Source: an uncultured Clostridia bacterium (GTDB lineage: Bacteria; Bacillota; Clostridia; UMGS1883). Taken from it: a stretch of DNA of 48,611 bases. Both the position numbers and the translations under genes were made by a program. Location: positions 1-48,611 of the forward strand of contig CANPZO010000020.1 in NCBI GenBank assembly GCA_947589005.1, written 5' to 3'. How positions within the stretch are numbered: the first letter of the stretch is position 1; the number at the start of each line of letters is the position of its first letter. The notes below the pieces were generated by a model, which saw only the letters and a program-made list of their open reading frames with translations, was not told the origin of the DNA and ran no database searches. Shown piece after piece: positions 26,533-34,473 of this stretch.

Positions 26533-26821
26533 GGGGCCGTAAAAAAATGGCGCAGACCGTTCAAGGGCTGAATGAATTAATTTAAGGCAAATTTATGCTT
26601 TGATAAATCTGCCCAATAAAACAAAAACTATGAATTAATGTGGAAAAACCGCCTTTTTTTGAGAAAAAGACGGTTTTTCTTTTTATTTATGCCCTTGAAC
26701 TACGAACGAAAATCACCACTCGGCGTACCTGTGTACGCCGTCGGGAGGGCTTGCTCGGCGGCATGGGCCGCCTGCGCGAGCTGATTTTCGTCCGTTCTGC
26801 ACGATTTTTTCGGCCGGCCCC
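26533..26821. repeat. MITE-like intergenic repeat, copy 3
   Basis: The left end GGGGCCGTAAAAAAATGGCG (26533-26552) and the right end at 26799-26821 (reverse strand, GGGGCCGGCCGAAAAAATCG) form imperfect terminal inverted repeats of the same type as copies 1 and 2. The segment from about 26571 to 26718 matches the reverse strand of 11209-11340 at high identity, including TTAAGGCAAATTTATG and GCCCTTGAACTACGAACG. Internal structure: CGGCGTAC/GTACGCCG hairpin at 26721-26740, nested within GAACGAAAATCA (from 26704) and TGATTTTCGT (26782-26791). The left end is 11 nt past the PBP stop. Compared with copy 2 it lacks the GGGGCCCCC block, so copies differ by internal loss. Confidence 0.8.
26643..26690 (+). 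terminator. Terminator-like hairpin within repeat copy 3
   Basis: GAAAAACCG (26643-26651) pairs with CGGTTTTTC (26671-26679), extended by T/A tracts inside, then a T-rich tail to about 26690. It could end transcription of the wall-synthesis operon. The equivalent stem is present at about 11240-11280. Confidence 0.65.
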
Positions 26822-26922
26822 GTGCCCCTTAAATTACAAAGCGATTTTTTCCCTGCCCCCATTTTTTGTGTCATAACTTGTCCGCCATGTGAATATATAG
26901 GTATGGAAGGGAGTTTTTACAT

Positions 26923-27264
26923 ATGCTTAAGGAGTTTATCGACTGCGGTACGGCCCTTGTGGCCGTGCTGGAGGGAGAGATAGATCAACGCACCGCCGCC
27001 TGCGTCCGCAGCAAAATCGACGTGGAGTTCGAGCTGAGCGGAAAGCGGGACCTGGTGCTGGATTTGACCGACGTGAGCTTTATGGATTCGGCGGGGATAG
27101 GACTTATAATAGGCCGCTGGAAAAACGTCAATTCCATAGGCGGCAAAACGGCGGTGGCGGGCTGCGGACAAAAGCTGAAAAAAATTATCGAGCTCGGCGG
27201 CGTGGGCAGACTGATGGGGCTGTATCCCGACTACAGGAGCGCGGTGAAGGAGTTTATGAAATGA
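26923..27264 (+). CDS. spoIIAA: Anti-sigma F factor antagonist SpoIIAA
   Basis: 113 residues; a single STAS domain. GGAAGGGAG lies upstream of the ATG. The phosphorylated serine is S56 in the motif VSFMDSAGIGLI, close to Ser58 of the Bacillus subtilis protein. In its unphosphorylated form it binds SpoIIAB and releases sigma F in the forespore; SpoIIE, not in this window, would dephosphorylate it. Its 3' end overlaps spoIIAB by 4 nt. About 100 nt of unique DNA separates it from repeat copy 3. I could not find a convincing sigma-H promoter there; GTGAAT at about 26889 is the only partial match. Confidence 0.96.
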   Translation: MLKEFIDCGTALVAVLEGEIDQRTAACVRSKIDVEFELSGKRDLVLDLTDVSFMDSAGIGLIIGRWKNVNSIGGKTAVAGCGQKLKKIIELGGVGRLMGLYPDYRSAVKEFMK

Positions 27265-27683
27265 ACAGTATCAACAACTACATGAAAACGGAATTTTTGT
27301 CCATGGACATAAATGAAAGTCTCGCCCGGGGAGTGGCGGCCTTTTTTATCCTGCCGCTGGACCCGAGCATCGAGGACGTGGCCGACGTCAAGACCGCCGT
27401 AAGCGAGGCGGTTACCAACGCCGTGATACACGGTTATCGCGGCTGCGGGGGCAGGATAGTCATGGAGCTGACCCTTGAGGGACGGGAGCTTACGGTCTCC
27501 GTTCGGGACGAGGGCGTTGGCATCGAGGACGTGGAAAAGGCCCGGACGCCAATGTTCACCACTCAGCCCGAGGCCGAGCGCAGCGGCATGGGCTTCACCA
27601 TAATGGAAAGCTTTATGGACGAGCTGAAAGTGGAGAGCAGCCCGGGCAGGGGCACGACCGTAACAATGAAAAAACGGCTTTAG
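27261..27683 (+). CDS. spoIIAB: Anti-sigma F factor / serine kinase SpoIIAB
   Basis: 140 residues with the HATPase_c (GHKL) fold: N-box SEAVTNAVIHGYRG, G1-box VRDEGVGIEDVEKARTPMFT, then RSGMGFTIMESFMDELKVES and PGRGTTV. It binds sigma F and holds it inactive, and phosphorylates SpoIIAA on Ser56 using ATP. Start and stop overlap or abut both neighbours, as in other spoIIA operons, keeping the three proteins in ratio. Confidence 0.97.
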   Translation: MNSINNYMKTEFLSMDINESLARGVAAFFILPLDPSIEDVADVKTAVSEAVTNAVIHGYRGCGGRIVMELTLEGRELTVSVRDEGVGIEDVEKARTPMFTTQPEAERSGMGFTIMESFMDELKVESSPGRGTTVTMKKRL

Positions 27684-27695
27684 GTGGTTTACATA

Positions 27696-28394
27696 ATGCG
27701 GGACGAAATGAGGGAGCTCATACTGCTGGCCCAGTCCGGCGACCGTGAGGCCATGGGCAGGATAGTCGCGGAAAACCGCGGCCTCATCAACGCGGCGGTT
27801 AGCCGCTTCAGGGACAGGGGAGAAAGCGACGACCTGTTCCAGCTGGGGGCCATAGGGCTGATGAAGGCCGTAAGGCGGTTTGACATGAGCTATGGGGTCG
27901 AGTTTTCGACCTATGCTGTACCTATGATAGTTGGAGAGATAAAACGGTTCCTGCGGGACGACGGCATAATCAAGGTCAGCCGCGGCTATAAGGAGCTGGC
28001 CCGGCGGGCGTACAGGCTGATGGAAAAAAGCGGCGGGGTCAATATCGGCGAGCTGGCGGAGCGGCTCGGCGTCAGCGCCGAGGAGCTGACCGAGGCCATG
28101 GAAGCCGTCCGCCGTCCGGACTCCATCGACCGCAGTATTTCCGACGGGGAGGGGCGGCCGGTCTCTCTTATGGATACCATAGCCTGCGAGGACAGGGAGG
28201 AGGACATACTCACCGGCATCTGCCTCCGTCAGGCCATAATGGACCTGGGCCCAAGGGAGAGGGTCATCATTGTCATGCGCTATTTCGGCGGAAGGACACA
28301 AAGCGAGGTGGCCGCGGCGCTGGGCCTCAGTCAGGTCCAGATATCAAGATTGGAAAAAAAGATACTCGCCGGTATGCGCGAAAAAATCAGCTGA
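27696..28394 (+). CDS. sigF: RNA polymerase sporulation sigma factor F (SpoIIAC)
   Basis: 232 residues from the ATG at 27696, with AGGTGG 8 nt upstream. A GTG directly after the spoIIAB stop (27684) is a possible longer start. Region 2 has DLFQLGAIGLMKAVRRFDMSYGVEFSTYAVPMIVGEIKRFLRDDG. Region 3 has INIGELAERLGVS-like text (NIGELAERLGVSAEELTEAM). Region 4 has LGPRERVIIVMRYFGGRTQSEVAAALGLSQVQISRLEKKIL. It directs early forespore transcription. The gene ends in an intrinsic terminator whose stem begins inside the last codons. Confidence 0.96.
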   Translation: MRDEMRELILLAQSGDREAMGRIVAENRGLINAAVSRFRDRGESDDLFQLGAIGLMKAVRRFDMSYGVEFSTYAVPMIVGEIKRFLRDDGIIKVSRGYKELARRAYRLMEKSGGVNIGELAERLGVSAEELTEAMEAVRRPDSIDRSISDGEGRPVSLMDTIACEDREEDILTGICLRQAIMDLGPRERVIIVMRYFGGRTQSEVAAALGLSQVQISRLEKKILAGMREKIS

Positions 28395-28413
28395 GCACGT
28401 CCGGCTGATTTTT
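28382..28413 (+). terminator. Intrinsic terminator of the spoIIA operon
   Basis: AAAAATCAGC (28382-28391) pairs with GCTGATTTTT (28404-28413). The left arm overlaps the last codons of sigF. The A-tract opposite the T-tract could also let it work leftward. Confidence 0.85.
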
Positions 28414-28457
28414 CTTTGTCTGCCAAAAAATAAAAGTTAAACATTTTGTTAAAAGAT

Positions 28458-28486
28458 TTGACAAAATGCTCTTTTTGTATTACAAT
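28458..28486 (+). promoter_or_regulatory. Strong sigma-A promoter for the subtilase-to-HD gene run
   Basis: TTGACA (28458-28463), a 17-bp spacer and TACAAT (28481-28486), 34 nt before the subtilase GTG. It is the only strong promoter seen before a series of nine closely packed genes extending to 37870. Confidence 0.85.
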
Positions 28487-28520
28487 ATAAAATATAGGAT
28501 TTTTGGCAGGTGAAACGACT

Positions 28521-30056
28521 GTGAAATTTTTAAAAAGCTTTTTAATCGTAAATATTTTCGCGATGCTCGTGTGCGCGGCGGCGATGGCCGAGGGCTACAT
28601 ATTTAAATACAGCGAGGACGTGTACGCCCGAGGGGATGTTATGCCCATGAGCGTCGAAAGCGGACAGAGACAGCTGTATGACGAGTTCTATTACTCCGAG
28701 GATGAGGACGAGCTCAAAAGGCTGCTTGAGGCCGGAATAATAGATTATTACGGCCCTGACTGCGACGTTTGGCTCATGGACTACACAAACGACCCCGATA
28801 GTGACCTGCAGGTCGCCTATGAGCTGAATGTTGCCAATGCCGTCAGCGTGGTGAACAACGGCAAATACGACGGCCGGGGGGTAACCGTCGGCATTATCGA
28901 CACGGGCCTCAAGCCAGGGCTTGCGGACATAGATTATACCCATGTCAAGGCGCAGAGAGACATTACGCCGGGGGCGAAAAATCCCGACGACGCCACGGAC
29001 ATTATCGGCCACGGGACGGCCGTTACGGGAATAGTGGCCGCCGTTACGAATAACGGCGTGGCCGTGTCGAGCCTTGCGCCGGGTGTGGATCTGGTCGTAA
29101 TCAAGGTGTTCCCGGACAGGGCGGTGAGCGACCCGGAATACGGCGCCACCAGCGTCAGCAATCTGCTGCTGGGACTTCAGTACGCCGAGGAGCAGGGCTG
29201 CGACGTGATAAATATGAGCGTGGGCACGCTTGAAAGCTCCTCCAACAAAAATACCTTAAATTCCATGAACATAGTCATAGACCGCCTCTCCGCCAAAGGA
29301 ACCATCGTGGTGGCGTCGGCGGGCAACCATGACAAAAGTCATCCGCAAAACCATAAACAGGACAGCCCAATGATGTATCCGGCGGCTTTCGACAATGTGA
29401 TAAGCGTGTCGTCGGTTGGGCTGGACGGCAGCTACGCCAGCTATACATACCATAATTCTCAGGTCGATATAGCGGCCCCCGGCGGCGGGGGCGGGACCAA
29501 CGATGGGGTCACCGTGCTGGATTTCAACAGCGTTACCGGCACAAAGTCTCAGCAGGGTACGTCCTTTGCGTCGCCCCTTGTCGCGGCGGCCGCCGCGCTG
29601 ACCAAGCAGGTGGCGAGAGAACAGGGCGGCGACGTTGATATTGCCGAGTTTAAGAGCCTTTTGGCCGAGACAGCTGTCGATGTGGGCGAACCGGGCCGGG
29701 ACAAATATTACGGATACGGCGTGTTAAACGTGGGCGGCCTCATGGACAGGATGCTGGGCAACGAGCTTGTCGTGCAGACCGAATTGAAGCTGGAGGGCAA
29801 TTTTCTGGTCTGCGAGGTCACCAACAACGGCTTCGACATAGTGGAAGTAATGGATATCTGGTATCTTGACGACGGGAACCAGGGCGGCATGGATATACGC
29901 GACCCGGGCATACTGCCGAGGGGGACGGCCATTTTGACCATGCAGTTAAATCCGTTTTATAAAACCGTGCATATGCTGTGGGATCCGGAAACTCTTGAAC
30001 CTCTGTGCAAAAAACAGATCTACGAGCCATTAGAACAGTCCGAAAGGGAGATATAG
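28521..30056 (+). CDS. S8 family subtilisin-like serine protease, exported
   Basis: 511 residues from a GTG at 28521 with AGGTGA 7 nt upstream; an in-frame TTG at 28503 is rejected. Residues 3-27 are a signal peptide or anchor (FLKSFLIVNIFAMLVCAAAMA). The pro-region (about 28-100) is acidic. Catalytic triad: D127 (GIIDTG), H164 (IGHGTAVTGIVA), S348 (GTSFASPLVAAAA). The oxyanion Asn is probably in VASAGNHDKS. After the protease domain (about 110-400) a small beta-rich tail runs to about residue 500 with LKLEGNFLVCEVTNNGFDIVEVMD. No wall anchor is seen. The next gene, a lipoprotein, starts at the base after the stop, and a two-component system follows, so the protease may generate or process its signal (inference). 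Confidence 0.93.
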   Translation: MKFLKSFLIVNIFAMLVCAAAMAEGYIFKYSEDVYARGDVMPMSVESGQRQLYDEFYYSEDEDELKRLLEAGIIDYYGPDCDVWLMDYTNDPDSDLQVAYELNVANAVSVVNNGKYDGRGVTVGIIDTGLKPGLADIDYTHVKAQRDITPGAKNPDDATDIIGHGTAVTGIVAAVTNNGVAVSSLAPGVDLVVIKVFPDRAVSDPEYGATSVSNLLLGLQYAEEQGCDVINMSVGTLESSSNKNTLNSMNIVIDRLSAKGTIVVASAGNHDKSHPQNHKQDSPMMYPAAFDNVISVSSVGLDGSYASYTYHNSQVDIAAPGGGGGTNDGVTVLDFNSVTGTKSQQGTSFASPLVAAAAALTKQVAREQGGDVDIAEFKSLLAETAVDVGEPGRDKYYGYGVLNVGGLMDRMLGNELVVQTELKLEGNFLVCEVTNNGFDIVEVMDIWYLDDGNQGGMDIRDPGILPRGTAILTMQLNPFYKTVHMLWDPETLEPLCKKQIYEPLEQSEREI

Positions 30057-30803
30057 ATGAAAAAATGCTTTATTGTAGCCGCCGCGATGCTTGTGCTGCT
30101 CTGCGGCTGCGGCAAAAAGGGGACGGAAAATTCCTCCGCCGGCGGGGACGGTAATAATGTTGTCAGCGAGACTGCCGATGGCGGCGCCTCCGAGGGCGAC
30201 ACGGGCTTTGTCACCGTTACCGACGAGGCGGTGATAGCGGAGGGCCGCCAGGTTGTGTCCTCCATGCTGGATGGCTTTAAGGCCCTCGACTACGAGGGCG
30301 CCCTCGTCTGGGTTCGGGAGAGCGACCGGGAGATGTTTATGAACAGCGCCCACAGCAGCGAGTCCTCTGAAACGCTGCTGTCGGTCCTGCTGCCGAGGAT
30401 ATCCTATGAGTTCGGAGACAGCTATGTGGACGATGAGGGCGTGAACTATGTGAACGTGGATATAACCACCCTGTCCATGCAGGATATTTATGGGCAGGTG
30501 TTCATAAGAATGAACGACGCCATGATGAACGGCGAGCTTGTCCCCGGCGACCAGACCACGGAATTCAACAACGCGGCGATAGTCGATGTGGCCGAAAACG
30601 GAGATGTTAGCGAGGTCACCACAGGGACCGCCGTACGGCTGGAGAAGGACGGCGACGGCAATCTTCGGGCGGTGCTGGATCAGAGCCTACTGAACGCGAT
30701 GCTGGGGGATTACTACGGCGCCGCGCAGCAGATGGAGGAAACCATCGGCGGCAGCGTGGACGAATACAATGAGGCCAAGGAGGCCGGCGCTTTTGGCGAA
30801 TAA
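30057..30803 (+). CDS. Small lipoprotein, possibly NTF2-like
   Basis: 248 residues with lipoprotein signal peptide MKKCFIVAAAMLVLLCGCGKK; the lipobox is LLCGC or LCGC, so it is lipid-anchored outside the membrane. A short Gly/Asn/Ser linker is followed by a region (about 60-225) with EGRQVVSSMLDGFKALDYEGALVWV and VRLEKDGDGNLRAVLDQSLLNAML. These resemble the helix-sheet pattern of NTF2-like (DUF4878/DUF5105-type) lipoproteins. The function is not recognised. It begins directly after the subtilase stop and precedes a response regulator by 19 nt, so an accessory role in sensing or proteolysis is plausible. Confidence 0.75.
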   Translation: MKKCFIVAAAMLVLLCGCGKKGTENSSAGGDGNNVVSETADGGASEGDTGFVTVTDEAVIAEGRQVVSSMLDGFKALDYEGALVWVRESDREMFMNSAHSSESSETLLSVLLPRISYEFGDSYVDDEGVNYVNVDITTLSMQDIYGQVFIRMNDAMMNGELVPGDQTTEFNNAAIVDVAENGDVSEVTTGTAVRLEKDGDGNLRAVLDQSLLNAMLGDYYGAAQQMEETIGGSVDEYNEAKEAGAFGE

Positions 30804-30822
30804 AATTTTAGGAGATGAGCGT

Positions 30823-31497
30823 GTGAGCGGAACGAAAATTCTCGTGGCCGACGACGAGGCCAGGATGAGGAGGCTTATAAGGGATTTCCTTGAAGCGGCG
30901 GGATACAGCGTCGTCGAGGCGGAAAACGGCCGTCGGGCGGTGGAGCTTTTCTGCGCCGAGCCCTCGGAGATAAGGCTTCTGGTGCTGGACGTCATGATGC
31001 CGGAAATGAACGGCTGGGAGGTCTGCCGCGAGGTGCGGCGGCTGTCTGACGTACCCATAATCATGCTGACCGCTCTTTCCTCCGAAAGCGATGAGATAGA
31101 GGGCTTTGAGGCCGGCGCCGACGACTATGTGTCCAAGCCCTTTTCGCCAAAGGTCTTTGTGGCGAGGGTGGAGGCCATGCTGCGCAGGTCCGCCGCGGAC
31201 GAGGTCAGCGAGCTCGCCGTCGGCGGCCTTCGTATAGATAAGAAGGCCCACGCCGTATATGTGAACGGCGAGGAAATATATCTCAGCCTCAAGGAGTACG
31301 ACCTGCTCCTGTATCTCATTGAAAACCGCGGCATGACCCTTGACCGTGAGCGCATACTGAACAATGTGTGGAACTACGACTACTTCGGCGACGCGCGGAC
31401 CATAGACACCCATATAACCAAGCTGAGGAAAAAGCTGGGCCCCTGCGGGGATATGCTCCAGACTGTGAGGGGAGTGGGATATAAGTTTGAAAAGTAA
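30823..31497 (+). CDS. OmpR-family response regulator
   Basis: 224 residues from the GTG at 30823 (AGGAGA 7 nt upstream); an upstream in-frame start at 30769 inside the lipoprotein gene is rejected. The receiver domain (1-120) has VADDEARMRRL, phosphoacceptor D56 in LVLDVMMP, switch Thr in IIMLTALSS, and K in YVSKPFSPK. The winged-helix DNA-binding domain (about 128-222) has LSLKEYDLLLYLIENRGMTLDRERILNNVW and TIDTHITKLRKKL. The stop overlaps the histidine kinase start by 11 nt. Confidence 0.96.
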   Translation: MSGTKILVADDEARMRRLIRDFLEAAGYSVVEAENGRRAVELFCAEPSEIRLLVLDVMMPEMNGWEVCREVRRLSDVPIIMLTALSSESDEIEGFEAGADDYVSKPFSPKVFVARVEAMLRRSAADEVSELAVGGLRIDKKAHAVYVNGEEIYLSLKEYDLLLYLIENRGMTLDRERILNNVWNYDYFGDARTIDTHITKLRKKLGPCGDMLQTVRGVGYKFEK

Positions 31498-33079
31498 ATT
31501 CCGCATATCGCTGCGCGCGAAGTTTATTTTGATTTTCGCGGCGATTTTGCTGGTGACCATCGCCGGCATCGCCGTCGCTAACCGCATATTGCTGTCAAAG
31601 CTGTACGAGCGCGACAAGCGCAAGGCCCTGACGGACGCGTACGAGACCGTCAACTCCCTTTCCTCCGTCCAAGACGAGCTGGAATTGGATAAAATTTCCT
31701 CCGTTGAAGGAATAAACATATACATATGCGACGGGAATGGGGAGGAGGTCTTTGCCTCCGTTCGTAATTCTCAGTATATTTTGCCCATGTTCCTGGAGGG
31801 ACACGAGCCCTTCGACCACAGGGACAGAGGCCCGCAGGAGGAGGAAATCGGCGAGGGCGGCCCGCGCCGGCCAGAGCCTCCCTCCGACGCTGAGGGCGCG
31901 GGCGAGGCTCCGCCGCCCGAGGATGGGCGCCATGGCTGGGATAGAAAGATATCCTTGGCGGAAACGGCGGAAGAGATGCTCGGCGGCGAAAAATACGTCA
32001 TTCGTTACCAAAGCAACGAGCGGCTGGGCGACGCTTTTATGGGACTGCTCGCCCGTCTGGACAACGGAAATTATCTGTTTTTGCAGACTACCATGGCCCC
32101 CGTGGGAGAGGCCGCCGACACCGCCAACGAGCTTTTGCTGCTCATCGGCGCGGTGGCTTTGCTGGTGGGCGTGATAATTGTTTTTGTGGCCGCCAGCGCC
32201 GCCACGCGGCCTATACGCCAGCTCACCGAAATTGCGGGAGATATGTCCTCCCTTAACTTTTCGCGCAGATACGAGGGTAAATCTAAAGACGAGGTCGGCG
32301 ACCTTGGGCGCAGCATCAACATAATGAGCCAAAAGCTTGAGGAAAACATAAACCAGCTGCGTGAGTCCAACGCCAAACTGGAAAAGGATATCGAGCTGAA
32401 GGACTCCATCGACCGTATGCGAAAGGAGTTTATCGCCAACGCCTCTCACGAGCTTAAGACCCCCATCGCCCTCATCGGCGGCTATGCCGAGGGGCTTAAG
32501 GAAAATATCGCCGCCGGCCCCGAGGATCGGGAGTTTTACTGCGATGTTATCATGGACGAGGCGGCCAAGATGGACAAGGTCATAAAACAGATACTTACCA
32601 TGGCCGAGCTGGAAAACGCCGGCGAAAGACTGGAAAAAACCTCCGTCAACTTTACCGGCCTGGCGGAAAGCGCCGCCCACAGCTTCGATATTCTGGCCCG
32701 TAAAAAGGGGGCGGCCATCGAGACCGACTGTCAGGAGGGAATAGAGGTGACCGCCGACCCGGTGGCGCTGGAGCAGGCGGTGAACAACTACATAACCAAT
32801 GCCATAAATCACGTTGACGAAAATGGAACTATACGTGTCACCCTCCGCCGCGAGGGTGAAAAGGCCCGCTTCGGCGTGTACAACAGCGGGGCGCGGATAC
32901 CCGACGGCGGCGCCGACCTCATCTGGGAAAGCTTCGGCAAGCTGGACAAGGCCCGCACCCGCGCCTACGGCGGCAGCGGTCTCGGGCTGGCTATCGTAAA
33001 GAAATGCGTGGAGCTCCACGGCGGAGAAGTGGGCTTTGAAAACCGTGACGGCGGCGTGGAATTTTACTTTACTGTCTGA
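31487..33079 (+). CDS. Sensor histidine kinase
   Basis: 530 residues from a TTG start at 31487 overlapping the response regulator. Membrane helix 1 is about residues 12-34 and helix 2 about 222-246 (LLLLIGAVALLVGVIIVFVAAS). The extracellular domain between them carries a Pro/Glu/Gly-rich acidic stretch (about 115-150, PQEEEIGEGG, RRPEPPSDAEGAGEAPPPED), which could bind a cation or cationic peptide. A HAMP domain (about 245-300), HisKA with H321 in ANASHELKTP, and HATPase_c with N (NNYITNAINHV) and G (SGLGLAIVKKC) boxes follow. It phosphorylates the adjacent regulator. Ligand unknown. Confidence 0.95.
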   Translation: MKSKFRISLRAKFILIFAAILLVTIAGIAVANRILLSKLYERDKRKALTDAYETVNSLSSVQDELELDKISSVEGINIYICDGNGEEVFASVRNSQYILPMFLEGHEPFDHRDRGPQEEEIGEGGPRRPEPPSDAEGAGEAPPPEDGRHGWDRKISLAETAEEMLGGEKYVIRYQSNERLGDAFMGLLARLDNGNYLFLQTTMAPVGEAADTANELLLLIGAVALLVGVIIVFVAASAATRPIRQLTEIAGDMSSLNFSRRYEGKSKDEVGDLGRSINIMSQKLEENINQLRESNAKLEKDIELKDSIDRMRKEFIANASHELKTPIALIGGYAEGLKENIAAGPEDREFYCDVIMDEAAKMDKVIKQILTMAELENAGERLEKTSVNFTGLAESAAHSFDILARKKGAAIETDCQEGIEVTADPVALEQAVNNYITNAINHVDENGTIRVTLRREGEKARFGVYNSGARIPDGGADLIWESFGKLDKARTRAYGGSGLGLAIVKKCVELHGGEVGFENRDGGVEFYFTV

Positions 33080-33090
33080 GAGGTGCCGTC

Positions 33091-34065
33091 TTGAATACCG
33101 AGATAATAAAAATTGACCCAAATAATATTGATGTTTCGCTTATAGACCGGGCGGCGGAGACTATCCGCCGCGGCGGTCTTGTTGTGTTTCCGACGGAAAC
33201 GGTTTACGGCCTTGGGGCCAATACCTTTGACCCCAAGGCCGTGGCGAAAGTCTACGGGGCCAAAAACCGCCCCGCCGACAACCCGCTGATTTCGCACATC
33301 TGCTCGCTTGACCAGGTGGAGGAGCTGGCCCGAGACGTGCCGGACATGGCGTGGAAACTGGCCGAAAGATTTTGGGGCGGGCCGCTGACGATGATTTTAA
33401 AGCGCCGCGAGACCGTGCCGGACATAGTTTCGGCGGGGCTGGACACCGTAAGCATCCGCTTCCCCAGCCACAGCGTGGCCTATGAGCTCATCGGGAGGAG
33501 CGGTGTCCCGATAGCCGCCCCCAGCGCCAATCTCAGCGGCAGCCCCAGTCCCACCGCCGCCCGCCACGCCATAGACGATATGAACGGACGGGTGGATGTG
33601 ATAATCGACGGGGGAGACAGTCTTATCGGCGTTGAGTCCACCGTGGTGGATATGACCTGCGGCGTCCCCACCGTACTCCGCCCCGGCGCCGTCACCGCCG
33701 AGGACATAGCCTCGGTGACGGGACGGTGTGTTTACGGCGGAGACTACGCCAACGCTCCCAAGTGCCCCGGCATGAAGTATACACACTACAGCCCCAGGGC
33801 CGAGGTTTGGGCGGTAACGGACATGAGCAAGGCGCCGAAGGACGAAAATTCGGTAATCATCACCTACGGCGGGGGCGGCTTTGACCGGCCGGCATACAAT
33901 GCCGGCGATACGGTGAAGGACTATGCCGCCAAGCTTTTTTACTTCCTGCGCAGGGCGGACGAGGACGGGTTCGGGACGGTTTACGCCCGTCTGCCCGAGG
34001 AAAAGGGCATCGGCATCGCCGTGCGCAACAGACTGCTCAAGGCCGCCGGGGGTAAGATATTATGA
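33091..34065 (+). CDS. tsaC: L-threonylcarbamoyladenylate synthase (TsaC/Sua5/YwlC)
   Basis: 324 residues from a TTG start, 11 nt after the kinase stop, with GAGGTG upstream. The YrdC/Sua5 catalytic domain (about 10-200) shows VVFPTETVYGLGANTFDPKAV, KNRPADNPLISHI, VSIRFPSH and SANLSGSPSPT. A smaller C-terminal Sua5 domain follows (about 225-324, GMKYTHYSP at its start). It makes threonylcarbamoyl-AMP from Thr, bicarbonate and ATP, the first step toward tRNA t6A37. TsaD, the final transferase component, lies two genes downstream; tsaB and tsaE are not in the window. Confidence 0.95.
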   Translation: MNTEIIKIDPNNIDVSLIDRAAETIRRGGLVVFPTETVYGLGANTFDPKAVAKVYGAKNRPADNPLISHICSLDQVEELARDVPDMAWKLAERFWGGPLTMILKRRETVPDIVSAGLDTVSIRFPSHSVAYELIGRSGVPIAAPSANLSGSPSPTAARHAIDDMNGRVDVIIDGGDSLIGVESTVVDMTCGVPTVLRPGAVTAEDIASVTGRCVYGGDYANAPKCPGMKYTHYSPRAEVWAVTDMSKAPKDENSVIITYGGGGFDRPAYNAGDTVKDYAAKLFYFLRRADEDGFGTVYARLPEEKGIGIAVRNRLLKAAGGKIL

Positions 34066-34472
34066 TGCGTCGGGCGGAAAAACGGGATTTGGCCGAGGTT
34101 TTGGCGATAGAACGCGCCTCCTTTGACGACCCGTGGAGCGGCGAGGCTTTCCTCGCTTTCATGGAAAATCCGGCGGTGCGCTTCACCGTCGCCGACGAGG
34201 GCGGGGTGCTGGGGTACGTAATTTATTCCCTCATCTGCGGCGAGGCGGAGGTGTACAACATTGCCGTGGCTCCCTCGGCCAGAAGGCGCGGCCTTGGACG
34301 GCTGCTGCTGGACGAGGCTCTCAGAGAGGCCGAGGCGGCCTTTCTTGACGTAAGGGCCGGAAATTTCCCCGCCGCTATGCTGTATAAAAGCCGAGGATTT
34401 AAAGAAATAGGTCTGAGGAAAAAATATTATGACAATGGCGAAGACGCGATAGAAATGGAATGGAGGAAATAA
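34062..34472 (+). CDS. rimI: Ribosomal protein S18-alanine N-acetyltransferase RimI
   Basis: 136 residues, one GNAT domain. Family features: [24 protein letters not shown] at the N-terminus, the acetyl-CoA loop [19 protein letters not shown], and [29 protein letters not shown]. It overlaps the tsaC stop by 4 nt and ends 1 nt before tsaD, a classic placement beside the t6A genes. RimI acetylates the N-terminal Ala of S18; some GNATs at this place may have other targets. Confidence 0.93.
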   Translation: MMRRAEKRDLAEVLAIERASFDDPWSGEAFLAFMENPAVRFTVADEGGVLGYVIYSLICGEAEVYNIAVAPSARRRGLGRLLLDEALREAEAAFLDVRAGNFPAAMLYKSRGFKEIGLRKKYYDNGEDAIEMEWRK

Positions 34473-34473
34473 A

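Noticed and set aside
26880-26922. Sigma-H promoter for spoIIAA
   Set aside because: Only a partial GTGAAT -10-like match; no AGGA-type -35 element at the right distance.
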